Source: Lachnospiraceae bacterium (lineage in GTDB: Bacteria > Bacillota > Clostridia > Lachnospirales > Lachnospiraceae). From it: a stretch of 56,204 nucleotides of DNA. The stretch's first letter is position 1; the number at the start of each line of letters is the position of its first letter. Shown here in pieces: positions 15,855 through 25,471 of this stretch. The stretch is taken from NCBI GenBank assembly GCA_017624835.1, contig JAGAMG010000027.1:1-56204 (forward strand). The letters are read 5' to 3'. The notes under the pieces were generated by a model that worked only from the letters and a program-made list of their open reading frames with translations, was not told where the DNA came from and did not search any database. The position numbers were made by a program, and so were the translations under genes.

Positions 15855-17501
15855 CTACACTCCACTGTTTTTCTTTACCTCTGCAATAATATCACTCCAT
15901 GCAAAGGGGTGCTTATTTCGGATTTCCTCCAATTCCTTCATACGATGATAGGTACCCTCTCCCTGTTGCTTCTTAGGCGCAAGAGTTCCTGCTTTGATTG
16001 CTTCCCAATTCTCCTTAAAAAGCTCCTTCATTTCTGTAAGCAAAGCATCGTAGGTAGAAGCAAAGCTCTCCTTTGTCTCATCAAAGGACATTTCTCTCTG
16101 ACAAAGGATATCCCCGGTGTCCAGCTTTTCATCCATCAAGTGAATGGTTACCCCCTTGGGTGTATTATCCCAAAAGCTAAAGAAATTAGGACTGGAGCCT
16201 CTGTTATAGGGCAAATAGGAGGTATGCAGATTCAAAACTTTGCCGGGCATGGCGTCCAAAATCTCCTTACCAATCAAATGACGATAATTAAAGCTGATAA
16301 TCAGACTGGGCTCTAATTGCTGTATCATTTCCAAAGATATCTTATTTTCTATTTTAATAACCTTTTCTTCCTTGCTTTGGAGCCATTCATACAAATCCAG
16401 GGCATTGTCATTATTGGTTAAAAAGAGAACTGCTCCCTTTTCCATCAAATCAAAGGACATAGGCGTGCCTCTCTCAATATCCACCGCCGCTTTCATTCCC
16501 AAAATATCCGACAAGTATTTGGGCTTTACTCCATAACCGGGACGGATAATCCGGGTATTCTGCTCCGTAAAGGTTTCTCCCGCCTTCATATCCTCTACCA
16601 CAAAAACAGAACGTCGGAATACCATACTGCTTTCTTCCTGCTTGCTGACACCATAAACAGGCACTCCCTTGGCAGCCTCCACATTACGGATATCTGAAAC
16701 CATAGCCTTAAATTCCTCAGGAGGCATAGAAAAGGATGCATCGGGATTTTCAATTTCCCTGCTGATACAAAAATGCTTTTCAATAATGGATGCTCCCATA
16801 GCTACTGCCGTGGTAGCACTTAGAGAGCCCAGTGAATGGTCTGACAAGCCCACAGGAATTTCAAACCGCTTCATCATATCACAGATGGTCTGTAAATTCA
16901 TATCCGCCGGATTGGCAGGGTATGCGCTGGCGCACTTCATAATCGCCAATTGTCTGTTTCCTGTTTTGTAGATAGTCTCTATGGACTCCTTTATTTCCTC
17001 CAGACTTCCCATTCCCGTGGACATAATAATGGGCTTACCCTTTTGTGCCACATAAGTAAGAAGAGGTAAATCTATCATTTCAAAGGATGCAATCTTATAA
17101 AATTCCAAGCCTAATTCTTCCAAAAAATCCACCGAGGTTCTGTCAAAGGGTGTGGAAAGAAAATCAATCCCCACCTTGTCCGCCTCTTCCTTCAAAATCG
17201 GCTGCCAGTCCCAGGGGGTATATGCCTTGCCATACAGACCGTAAAGATTTTCTCCCTCCCAGGTACCGTTTTTTACCTGAAAATATTGATTATGGCAATC
17301 TATGGTCAGGGTATCCGGTGTATAGGTCTGAATCTTGATACAATCCGCACCACTTTCCTTTGCCGCATGAATAATCTCCTTGGCACGCTCCAGACTTCCT
17401 GCATGATTGCCGGACATTTCCGCAATAATATAGGCCGGTGCACCTGTACCTACAGGTCTGCCCTTGATATAAATTTGTGTATTACTCTTGTTTGTTTCCA
17501 T
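15855..17501 (-). CDS. pseI: Pseudaminic acid synthase fused to a formyltransferase domain
   Basis: 548 residues with two enzymes in one chain. Residues 1-350 are a NeuB-type synthase (TIM barrel with SDHSLGSL and IIEKHFC, then a SAF/antifreeze-like domain with IRPGYGVKPKY) that condenses phosphoenolpyruvate with the PseG product. PEFKAMVSDIR-like and FRRSVFVVEDM-like segments favour PseI over NeuB. Residues 357-548 are a formyl-transferase fold with the catalytic Asn-His of VLNLHTSYLP (N424, H426) and the Asp of KLDTGD (D461), the N-H-D set of enzymes that use N10-formyl-tetrahydrofolate. The fusion suggests an N-formylated pseudaminic acid or precursor. Usual PseI is about 340-350 residues. 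It lies between pseF and pseG in one operon. Confidence 0.9.
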   Translation of the reverse strand: METNKSNTQIYIKGRPVGTGAPAYIIAEMSGNHAGSLERAKEIIHAAKESGADCIKIQTYTPDTLTIDCHNQYFQVKNGTWEGENLYGLYGKAYTPWDWQPILKEEADKVGIDFLSTPFDRTSVDFLEELGLEFYKIASFEMIDLPLLTYVAQKGKPIIMSTGMGSLEEIKESIETIYKTGNRQLAIMKCASAYPANPADMNLQTICDMMKRFEIPVGLSDHSLGSLSATTAVAMGASIIEKHFCISREIENPDASFSMPPEEFKAMVSDIRNVEAAKGVPVYGVSKQEESSMVFRRSVFVVEDMKAGETFTEQNTRIIRPGYGVKPKYLSDILGMKAAVDIERGTPMSFDLMEKGAVLFLTNNDNALDLYEWLQSKEEKVIKIENKISLEMIQQLEPSLIISFNYRHLIGKEILDAMPGKVLNLHTSYLPYNRGSSPNFFSFWDNTPKGVTIHLMDEKLDTGDILCQREMSFDETKESFASTYDALLTEMKELFKENWEAIKAGTLAPKKQQGEGTYHRMKELEEIRNKHPFAWSDIIAEVKKNSGV

Positions 17502-17556
17502 ACACTGACCTTTCCTTTTTTATCTGCATTAACCTATCCACATTTCACAAACCTGT

Positions 17557-18252
17557 TTATTGGTTCCTGTTATTGATTAACTGATACTTCAATTCCGCCA
17601 GCTTCCAATCCACTTCATTATCAATATCCTGCACTTCCATCTCGGACAATTCCAAGGGAACGGTTTTGGTCATAAACAATCTGTTCTCTGCAAGGAAGCT
17701 CTCCGTACGCATACAGTAAAACTGCCCTGCATCATGGTAAAAGGGCTGTAAGTCCTGGGAACGGGAAAACATATATTCCGGCCATTTAAACTGCAGCATT
17801 CCCTCCTCCACAACGACACTTCTCTGGGGTGGGAATCCAAAACGTACTACGGGTATTACACTGTCCGCCTGATTCTCTTCCAAAAGCTCCACTGCCTTTT
17901 TTAAGGTCTCCCCGGTAAGAAAAGGGGCTGTGGGATAAATACAGCAGGCAATGTCAAAGCATTCCCCATGCTTGGCGTAGGTATCCAGCACTTCCTTTAC
18001 CACATCATTGGTTGCCGCATAATCATTGGCAGTAGCCTCACTACGCATAAAGGGAACCTCCGCCCCATAGCTTCTGGCAATCTCCGCTATCTCATTATCA
18101 TCCGTAGACACCATAACTGTATCAAAAATCCCTGCTGAAAGTGCTGCATTGATGGAATATGCCAGAATAGGTTTCCCACAAAACTCTCTGATATTTTTTC
18201 TTGGAATTCTCTTACTGCCACCCCGGGCTGTAATAATCGCTACCGCTCTCAT
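17557..18252 (-). CDS. pseF: CMP-pseudaminic acid synthetase (cytidylyltransferase)
   Basis: 231-residue nucleotidyltransferase that activates pseudaminic acid with CTP. It starts with the NeuA/PseF signature AIITARGGSKRIPRKN, followed by VSTDDNEIA and CIYPTAPFL. The segment FGFPPQRS and the ending QDIDNEVDW are typical of the PseF branch. It is first of the pseF-pseI-pseG group and 55 bases upstream of pseI. Confidence 0.92.
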   Translation of the reverse strand: MRAVAIITARGGSKRIPRKNIREFCGKPILAYSINAALSAGIFDTVMVSTDDNEIAEIARSYGAEVPFMRSEATANDYAATNDVVKEVLDTYAKHGECFDIACCIYPTAPFLTGETLKKAVELLEENQADSVIPVVRFGFPPQRSVVVEEGMLQFKWPEYMFSRSQDLQPFYHDAGQFYCMRTESFLAENRLFMTKTVPLELSEMEVQDIDNEVDWKLAELKYQLINNRNQ

Positions 18253-18276
18253 AATTACTATCTCCTGTCATTGGCT

Positions 18277-19293
18277 TTACTTACGCAGCTTCCATACCAA
18301 CTGCTTTAACCGATAATACCCAAAAAATGCTGCATCGGACTTGCCCTGCAAGGCTATGAATTTCTGTTCTTCCGATCCTGTTTCCTTCAAATAATAGGGA
18401 TTCTTTTCAAATTCCGGGGTTATCTTCACCGCTCCAAGGCGCAGCTTCTTTATAAAGCTTATCCGTGGCTTTTCCACTCCGGTCATATAAGAAAATAAAG
18501 TAATCACATAGTAGAGCTCCACAAAACGATACTCTATCTCCTTACGATAGTTCTCCAAAAATCCTCTCTTTTTGCATTCCTCATATAATAAACTTGCCGC
18601 TGTCATACGGTCATGGCACTTAGCCTCGGTAATATGATGGACTGTGGATGCCTGATGCTGATAATAAAAATATAAAGGCTCTTCCACCTTCTCAAAATGT
18701 TTAAAATACAGGCTCCACAAAGGTCCTGCACAATTATCTTCATAAAAGATACCTTCCGGGAAACATAAATGATTTTCCCGAATCACTTCATGCTTATAAA
18801 TCTTCACCACCATACTGCCGGGACGCATTACCAGCAGCTTGTGTTTTTCCAAATCCAACACTCCGGTCTGCTCAAGGGAATTAATGGGGACTACCTGTCC
18901 AACCTCCATGGTATGACTATTTACCAGGCTGTAATCACAGCCCACCATGTCCGCTCCGGTTTCCTGTGCTTTTGTCAAAAGCCTCTCATAATAATCCGGT
19001 GCTACCCAATCATCACTGTCAATAAAGCCAATCCATTCACCTTTGGCAACCTTTAAGCCCTCATTCTTGGCGCCCCCTTGGCGCTTGTTCACTTCATAAT
19101 GAATCACACGAAACCGCTCAGGGTATTTTTCCTCATACTTCTTTAGGATTTCCAAGGAGTTATCCGTGGATGCATCATCCACCGCGATGATTTCATAGTC
19201 GGAAATCGTCTGATTTATCAAACTATTTAAACAATATTCAAGTTTTCCATCCGCCGCCATGTTATACACCGGCACAATGATGCTTAGCCTCAT
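18277..19293 (-). CDS. Family 2 glycosyltransferase
   Basis: 338-residue cytosolic GT2 with a GT-A domain: LSIIVPVYNMAA, VDDASTDNS and the donor-binding DSDD of IGFIDSDDWV. The C-terminal third has no clear membrane helix. This is an ordinary inverting transferase that adds a sugar to a lipid-linked chain on the inner face. It is next to pseF and the ABC flippase, so it may add a sugar to the pseudaminic-acid-containing unit; donor unknown. Confidence 0.85.
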   Translation of the reverse strand: MRLSIIVPVYNMAADGKLEYCLNSLINQTISDYEIIAVDDASTDNSLEILKKYEEKYPERFRVIHYEVNKRQGGAKNEGLKVAKGEWIGFIDSDDWVAPDYYERLLTKAQETGADMVGCDYSLVNSHTMEVGQVVPINSLEQTGVLDLEKHKLLVMRPGSMVVKIYKHEVIRENHLCFPEGIFYEDNCAGPLWSLYFKHFEKVEEPLYFYYQHQASTVHHITEAKCHDRMTAASLLYEECKKRGFLENYRKEIEYRFVELYYVITLFSYMTGVEKPRISFIKKLRLGAVKITPEFEKNPYYLKETGSEEQKFIALQGKSDAAFFGYYRLKQLVWKLRK

Positions 19294-19304
19294 GAAATCT
19301 CCTT

Positions 19305-21053
19305 CTATCGGTTATCCCGTTCTATGGTAGCCTTGCCGTTCTCCACACGATAAACAATGTCACATTTCTCAATGGTCTGCAATCTGTGGGCAATAATAAT
19401 CAGGGTCTTTTTGCCGTGAAGTCTGTTGATGGACTCCATAATCGCAGCCTCCGTATCATTATCCAGCGCAGAGGTAGCTTCATCCAAAATCAATACCTCA
19501 GGATTATTGTACAAGGCTCTTGCAATACCGATACGCTGTCTCTGTCCACCGGATAAGCGGATACCACGCTCACCGATTCCCGTATCCAAGCCCTCGGGAA
19601 GGGTCTTTATAAATTCATCCAGCTGGGCTTCCTTCAAAACCGCCCAAAGTCTCTCCTCGTCAATTTTATCCTCCGGTACACCAAAGGCAACATTCTTGCG
19701 AATGGTATCATCCAGCATAAAAATCATTTGGGGAATATAACCGATATTTTTTAACCACTTACGGTAGTGCTGCTTTACCTCCACACCATCCGCATAGATG
19801 GTTCCGGTTTTTACCTCCAAAAGCCCCAGCAAAATATCCACAACCGTACTCTTTCCGGCACCGGAGGTTCCCACAATACCCACGGAGGCTCCCACAGGAA
19901 TCTCCAAATTTGCATGGTCAAAAATCAGCTTCTCCGTATTGGGATATGCATAGGTAATATCCTTCATTTCAATGGACTGCTCCACCGGAAGCTTTTCCTC
20001 TTCATCGGTGGCAAAGGACATATCCACCTTGTCCCCTGCAATCTCATCCTGGAGATTGTCACTGACTCCCATAAAGAAGGGTTCAAAATAAGCAATGGAA
20101 TTAATCTGATTATTAATACGATTGACACTGGGAAGCAATACAAATGCCGCAGCCGCCAGAGTACTAAACACCTCAATCATATTTTCCGAGGACTCTCCCA
20201 TCAGGGTCAGAAAAATCATATATCCCACCATGGTGCCCACACAAACCGTCTCAATCAACAGCTTGGGAATCTGATTGTACAGACTATAGCGTTGTACCGC
20301 ATTAACATAGCCCTTGCCGCACTTTTTATATTCCGAAACAAAATATTGCTCCTTGCCGGCAATCTTCACTTCCTTAACACCCTGTACGGTCTGAGAAATC
20401 CATTTAAACAACCCACTGTAATAATCCTGATTGTCCTTACCCGCCTTGTACATAATGGGCTTCAGCACTCTCTTAATCACATACATCAGGGTCAGCAATA
20501 CCACCGCCAGCAAAATGGTCATAACACCGCTTCTGCTTAAGCAATAACAAACAATAAAGACAGAAACCACCCCATCGGATAAAAGCTGCAATATCGCAAG
20601 AATCAAGGCATACATATTGTTTACATCGGAGGTAATACTTCTCTGTACCACCGCAGTATCCGCATTCAGATAAAATTCATAGCCTCTCCTCAGGTAATTG
20701 CGCATCATACGCTCGGAGGTACGGAACTGATTGGTATATACAAAAGAAAAGGTCAGCTTCTGCTGCACATACATAAAAATATTTTTTACAATAAAGGTCA
20801 CAATCAAAAGCGCCATAATCAGAACGGAAAAGCTTTGATAGCTCTCCATTCCCAATAACTCATAGGCAAACTGCGCCAATTCATTATTCATAATGGCATT
20901 GGGGTCAATCACAATGCTTACCACCTGCACCAATAGTCCCACTCCCGCCGTCTGCAGGAAGGCACCGATTACCATCAGAATAATCAGTCCCACCATGGTA
21001 CGCTTTTGCTTTTTATCCAATAATACGTTTAATTTTTTTAGTATTTGCAGCAT
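19305..21053 (-). CDS. ABC transporter with fused membrane and ATPase domains, PglK/MsbA-like
   Basis: 582 residues: six membrane helices in residues 1-310 and an ATPase domain with Walker A GTSGAGKST, signature LSGGQRQR, Walker B VLILDEATSALD and switch His in IIAHRL. Half-transporters of this kind include PglK, which flips lipid-linked oligosaccharides, and MsbA. Its place between a GT2 and a sialyltransferase-like gene suggests it flips the assembled lipid-linked glycan outward, the only candidate flippase I recognise in the window. General drug or lipid export is the alternative. Confidence 0.85.
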   Translation of the reverse strand: MLQILKKLNVLLDKKQKRTMVGLIILMVIGAFLQTAGVGLLVQVVSIVIDPNAIMNNELAQFAYELLGMESYQSFSVLIMALLIVTFIVKNIFMYVQQKLTFSFVYTNQFRTSERMMRNYLRRGYEFYLNADTAVVQRSITSDVNNMYALILAILQLLSDGVVSVFIVCYCLSRSGVMTILLAVVLLTLMYVIKRVLKPIMYKAGKDNQDYYSGLFKWISQTVQGVKEVKIAGKEQYFVSEYKKCGKGYVNAVQRYSLYNQIPKLLIETVCVGTMVGYMIFLTLMGESSENMIEVFSTLAAAAFVLLPSVNRINNQINSIAYFEPFFMGVSDNLQDEIAGDKVDMSFATDEEEKLPVEQSIEMKDITYAYPNTEKLIFDHANLEIPVGASVGIVGTSGAGKSTVVDILLGLLEVKTGTIYADGVEVKQHYRKWLKNIGYIPQMIFMLDDTIRKNVAFGVPEDKIDEERLWAVLKEAQLDEFIKTLPEGLDTGIGERGIRLSGGQRQRIGIARALYNNPEVLILDEATSALDNDTEAAIMESINRLHGKKTLIIIAHRLQTIEKCDIVYRVENGKATIERDNR

Positions 21054-21079
21054 TCTTATGCCTCTCCGTCTAATTCTTT

Positions 21080-22183
21080 TTATATCTGTTCATTCTGACG
21101 ATGCTTTAAGGGATCCTCATATTTATCCAAAAAGTCAGGACCCAGACGTATCTCTTCCTCCGCAAAGGAAAGCCCCATTACTTCCGTCAACACTCCCACT
21201 ACCTTTTTAAACTTCAATCCCGGAAAGAAATTCAACAGCTCCATGGGAACAGTAGCATCAAACTGAGGGTACTTTCCAAAAAGGATACGATAATCCAGCA
21301 CATCTCTGGGATGGGGCTTTAAGAAAATGGTCCCCTCCGGCTCATACATAGCGATAATATCCTTAAAAATCTGCTCCCGTACATCCAACTCACAAACAGG
21401 GTTCGTTAAAATCAAAATCTTATCCCCCATCTGATTACTCTCTGCTATCTGACGCTCCAAGCCTTCCTTGTCCCGGATAAATGCCTTTAAAATAATCTCC
21501 TTATCCTCCGCAGTCAGTCTGTCCACCAAAGGCTGTCTCGGTACCTCGATATACTGAGGACAGGGGTATTTAATGGCTGCAATATCATTCACTTCCATAT
21601 CCAGACAATATTTGCCGTAGCCATTCTGAATGAAAATCAAATTCAGTTTCCGGGATAAAAAGACCTTCAACCCAAAATGCCCTCTGTTATCATACCTTGC
21701 CGCATCAATATTTTTCAGACTGTTCAGTCCATCCTCCAAGGCATGATAATAAATCCTGTTCTGATTCAGATAATAGCCTATGGGATCGGAATCGCAATAT
21801 ACATAAATATCCTTATATTCCCGAAAATTCACCGGCACAAAGGGAGCCTCCAGCTTGGCATACCTTTTGGTAAACTGAATACGATACCAAAGATTCCCTA
21901 AAAAATTGCCGGTTCCCTTTCTCCATTTTGCAAGCTCTGGGAAATAATCGTCTCTTTTCTCGTCAAATTCTATTACCACATCAAAAAGACCGGTACTTTC
22001 CACCCGGTCTTTCAGCTTTTCAAAGTCGTTGGACATTTTCGACAGCACAAGTGTTGCGCCGGGCCTCCAATTCTCCAATCCGCAATTTTCCTGTGCACAA
22101 TAGTCCGCTCTCAGCTTCAATTCCTTTAAAAAGGTCACATACACATGATAATAGGTGTGACACACATAAATTCTATCTTTCAT
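21080..22183 (-). CDS. GT52-like (sialyltransferase-type) glycosyltransferase
   Basis: 367 residues without membrane helices. It starts IYVCHTYYHVYVTFLKEL, with a His-rich opening like that of GT52 and related sialyltransferases, and carries FLKPHPRDVLDY near residue 280, matching the KPHP motif of those nucleotide-sugar enzymes. In a locus that makes CMP-pseudaminic acid, the natural guess is the transferase for that sugar. The family call rests on overall form and the two motifs. It begins the run toward the ABC flippase, and its upstream gap (22184-22257) is AT-rich and could hold a promoter. Confidence 0.6.
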   Translation of the reverse strand: MKDRIYVCHTYYHVYVTFLKELKLRADYCAQENCGLENWRPGATLVLSKMSNDFEKLKDRVESTGLFDVVIEFDEKRDDYFPELAKWRKGTGNFLGNLWYRIQFTKRYAKLEAPFVPVNFREYKDIYVYCDSDPIGYYLNQNRIYYHALEDGLNSLKNIDAARYDNRGHFGLKVFLSRKLNLIFIQNGYGKYCLDMEVNDIAAIKYPCPQYIEVPRQPLVDRLTAEDKEIILKAFIRDKEGLERQIAESNQMGDKILILTNPVCELDVREQIFKDIIAMYEPEGTIFLKPHPRDVLDYRILFGKYPQFDATVPMELLNFFPGLKFKKVVGVLTEVMGLSFAEEEIRLGPDFLDKYEDPLKHRQNEQI

Positions 22184-22257
22184 AAGCCGATTTTAACACA
22201 TTTTTTGCCAGTAGTAAAATATACCACGAAATATTCAAAAAAATTTAAGAAAATCTT

Positions 22258-23991
22258 CTAAAAATGCACAATAAGATATTCTCCCGCATCCCCTATGGAG
22301 CCCTCCATAGGAAAAGAAGGCCAGGAAGCGGACAATTCCTCCGCCTCACTATAATCCCTATCCACCAGGGGGTACAGCTTGTAGCCGTGCATTTCAAAGA
22401 ATTTTACCAATTCCCCATCCGTTCCAAAGGCAGTTCTTCCCCATTCGATTACGGACAGGGTGGGCATTTGTGCCACAATGACTCCCTGGTCTCTGTAAAA
22501 CTTCTCCAGCAAATGCCCATCCAGCCAATCCGTAGCATTTACCATAAAGGTATATTCCTTCGTATCATACCCTACATAAGCAGGCGCAATAATACCGGGG
22601 GGGATTTCATAAATTCCGGTAAACACAATGGGTTTTGAGGTATCAAAGCCCTTTTCCAGCTCATACACCACCTGATTCATGGTTTCTTTGGCTGCCTCAT
22701 ACTTCAAATAATCCACATAAAACCATTTGTTCATATCCGCGCACTGATTCCAAAGTATGGAGGATAATAACAGTACTGCTATCCCTCTTACCGCCATTGC
22801 CGGCTTCGCCCCACTCCCTTGTGGGCTTTCTTTTTGCCCCGGCATTTTAGAAATCAGACTCTCCACTGCATACACAAACAACAGCGCACCCAGCCCACAA
22901 AGCACCGGCAAAAACTGCGCCGCCCGATAATAGGTAGCCTTTCCTTCAATCACAATCAGGGAAAAGGCAGCCACATAGCCTGCCACCGTCAACAAGAATA
23001 TCCACAAATCCCTGCGCCTGATACTCATCCACAAAGCCGTTAGCATAATCACAATCGTAGCCAGCACAAACACAAAAATTGGATAATAGGCACAGCCAAA
23101 CACTCCATACATTAAATAAATACGTTTCAATGCCATGGCAAAATTACTGAAAGCATCCGGCTCCAATATCCAGCCTATCAGCTCCGTAATGGAACGCTGT
23201 ACTGCTGCATCCTTTAAATACCCCAAATCAAACACCGCTGTTATCAAAGATATGGTAATACTACGCAGCACCATACTGCCAATGGCTACCACTCCTGCCA
23301 TAAGAATTGTAAAAATCACTGCCGGCTTTTCTCCACAGATACGCTTTAAAGCAAGCAAAAGACAGACTCCCATAAGCCATACCATCATAAAGGATTCATA
23401 ACAGCCCAGGGCAAGCCACAAACAAATAGCAGAACCGACAAGCAGGAACACGCGCCTCCCTATGGAAGCCGCTTCGCCCTTTTCCGACTGTTTTCTTGGC
23501 ACAAGCCAATTCTCCATCCCCTCCATAAACAGGCATAAAGAAACGCTGCTAAAGAAATACCCCATGGCAATTCCATTATGCAGATAGTAAGGATAAACCT
23601 CACTTATCAAAGGACAGGAAATAAAAATACAGGCAAAAAACAGATAACCATACCAAGGAACTCTGTCTTTCAAAATATGGTAAAGCAGGGTACTCCATAC
23701 CGTTACTGCCACCATAAAAATCAGCACACCTGCCAAATCTGTCAAATAAGGTGCAAATTCTCCGATGTTTATCACCTTGTTCAACAGATACAGCACCCAC
23801 CGCCCAACGATGGCCGCAAGCCCTTCTTCAAAATAATAAGCATAAGGAGTATCATCAATGCTGATGGCATAATTGGTTATCATAAACCCATAGCTACAGG
23901 CTGCGGTAAGAGCCAACGCAATTACATATATTTTCTTTTTCCAAAAATGTGTAAACATATCCACCCATTTTTTCATACACCAATGCTGCAC
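22258..23991 (-). CDS. GtrII-like membrane glucosyltransferase-domain protein
   Basis: 577 residues with about eleven membrane helices and an outer C-terminal domain. After the first helix it has ISIDDTPYAYYFEEGL and then IVGRWVLYLLNKV. The acidic pair and the GRW motif are shared with the protein at 12334-13893 and the Glucos_trans_II family. It would use a polyprenyl-phosphate sugar outside the membrane. A start at an inner ATG (23976) is possible. It is nine bases from the next gene, consistent with one transcript. Confidence 0.72.
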   Translation of the reverse strand: MQHWCMKKWVDMFTHFWKKKIYVIALALTAACSYGFMITNYAISIDDTPYAYYFEEGLAAIVGRWVLYLLNKVINIGEFAPYLTDLAGVLIFMVAVTVWSTLLYHILKDRVPWYGYLFFACIFISCPLISEVYPYYLHNGIAMGYFFSSVSLCLFMEGMENWLVPRKQSEKGEAASIGRRVFLLVGSAICLWLALGCYESFMMVWLMGVCLLLALKRICGEKPAVIFTILMAGVVAIGSMVLRSITISLITAVFDLGYLKDAAVQRSITELIGWILEPDAFSNFAMALKRIYLMYGVFGCAYYPIFVFVLATIVIMLTALWMSIRRRDLWIFLLTVAGYVAAFSLIVIEGKATYYRAAQFLPVLCGLGALLFVYAVESLISKMPGQKESPQGSGAKPAMAVRGIAVLLLSSILWNQCADMNKWFYVDYLKYEAAKETMNQVVYELEKGFDTSKPIVFTGIYEIPPGIIAPAYVGYDTKEYTFMVNATDWLDGHLLEKFYRDQGVIVAQMPTLSVIEWGRTAFGTDGELVKFFEMHGYKLYPLVDRDYSEAEELSASWPSFPMEGSIGDAGEYLIVHF

Positions 23992-23999
23992 TCCTGTTT

Positions 24000-25442
24000 C
24001 TAGTTTTTCTTTGTCAAACGATAAATCACAAAATCATAATACATATAGTCAAAGCTTACTGCCTCTTCATAATCATAATACTCCGCCATCATTTCCGGGG
24101 AACTGTCTCCCATACCGATAAACCAGATATTTCCGGTTACCTCATCCAATTGGCTGTAATCCTCCAATGCATCCGTATTGGAAAAGGGCAGACTGTAAAG
24201 TTTATAACCATGAATATAATATTGGAGCTCGGGATGATATACATTTAAAAATACCGCGTGAGTTCCCGGGGCAATCATTACATCCTCCGGTGTTACCTGC
24301 TCCTCCCAAAACTGTTCGTAAGTTTCCAAGCCTTTATCATACTCCAGACGAAGCTCCGACTGATATTGCAGCCCAAAACACAATACTGCCACTGCTCCCA
24401 GCACATACTTTCCCTTTTTATTTTTTAGCTGACACATTCCCACTGCATATAGCAGCATTACAAATCCAAAGCCCGGAAAAGCATAGCGTCCCATAAAACA
24501 ATTATTGATATATACGGAAATCAAACCACCCACACAGGCAGTCAGTCCAAAGGTTCCTGCCGCAACTGCCGGTGCAAAATTCTGATTTTCCCGCATCCAA
24601 TCCACTGCCAGATACCCTAACACCAGACAAAGTCCCATTCCCAAAAAGACCACCCAGCCTATGGGAGTTTCCAAAGCAGAAAACCACTCCTTACAATAAT
24701 CCATAAAGGAATACAGGGTCGCCCTGTCCGTAACCGAACCGGTATCATACCGCATTCGCAGAATCATTTGCCTGCAGGTTACCAACAGCCATGGTGAAAA
24801 AACAAGTGCCACCGTAAAGCCACAGATAAAAAAGCTCTTTATTTTTTCCCTTTGCTTTGTAAGTACCAATGCAGCCAAAAATAAAAGATAAAACAAAAAA
24901 GTTTGTATCAGCGCAAAGGTATGACAATATACCGTACATATACTGGCAATGCAAAAAAGCTGCCATTTCCGTTTGGTGGCGTCCAAATAAATATCATAGG
25001 CAAGTAATCCGGTGAGGGTCAGGAAGAACAATGCCACCGCATACATCCGCACATTCCCCCCTTGCACGCTCATGATAGGCGCGCAAATGGAAAAAAACAT
25101 AAAATAAATGGATATCTGCTGTCCAAACAGCTTTTTCACATAATATTTCCCCAACAAAATATATCCCATCATAAAAATCAGGGACAGTAGCTTCAGACTC
25201 CAAAAATGAGTCCCACCACCACATAAATGATAGAAAAGCTTTAACAATACATAATAAAAGGGGGAATGGTCATCCGCCGCCGTAATATAAATTAACCGAA
25301 ACCATGACTGGGATACCATGGAGGCAGAATAAGCCTCATCATACCAAAGATTATTAGTAATACATAATGCTCCCCACACCACCAGCGCAACAATAGGCAG
25401 CCCATGCCAAATCAGATTTTGACGCTCCGTCTGTTTCCACAT
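24000..25442 (-). CDS. GT39-like membrane glycosyltransferase
   Basis: 480 residues with about ten membrane helices. LWYDEAYSASMV in the first outer loop and DDHSPFYYVLLK in the second match the acidic motif and the HPP-like motif of PMT/ArnT-type GT39 enzymes; Ser replaces the first Pro-adjacent residue in HSP. A C-terminal outer domain begins near residue 360. It takes a sugar from a lipid carrier and adds it to an outer acceptor. Substrate unknown. Confidence 0.75.
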   Translation of the reverse strand: MWKQTERQNLIWHGLPIVALVVWGALCITNNLWYDEAYSASMVSQSWFRLIYITAADDHSPFYYVLLKLFYHLCGGGTHFWSLKLLSLIFMMGYILLGKYYVKKLFGQQISIYFMFFSICAPIMSVQGGNVRMYAVALFFLTLTGLLAYDIYLDATKRKWQLFCIASICTVYCHTFALIQTFLFYLLFLAALVLTKQREKIKSFFICGFTVALVFSPWLLVTCRQMILRMRYDTGSVTDRATLYSFMDYCKEWFSALETPIGWVVFLGMGLCLVLGYLAVDWMRENQNFAPAVAAGTFGLTACVGGLISVYINNCFMGRYAFPGFGFVMLLYAVGMCQLKNKKGKYVLGAVAVLCFGLQYQSELRLEYDKGLETYEQFWEEQVTPEDVMIAPGTHAVFLNVYHPELQYYIHGYKLYSLPFSNTDALEDYSQLDEVTGNIWFIGMGDSSPEMMAEYYDYEEAVSFDYMYYDFVIYRLTKKN

Positions 25443-25471
25443 AGTCCTTCCTCTCCAGGCAACTGCCTTTC

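Noticed and set aside
15855-17501. Call as N-acetylneuraminate synthase (NeuB)
   Set aside because: Sequence details and the presence of PseB, PseC, PseG and PseF fit pseudaminic acid better; no NeuC is present.
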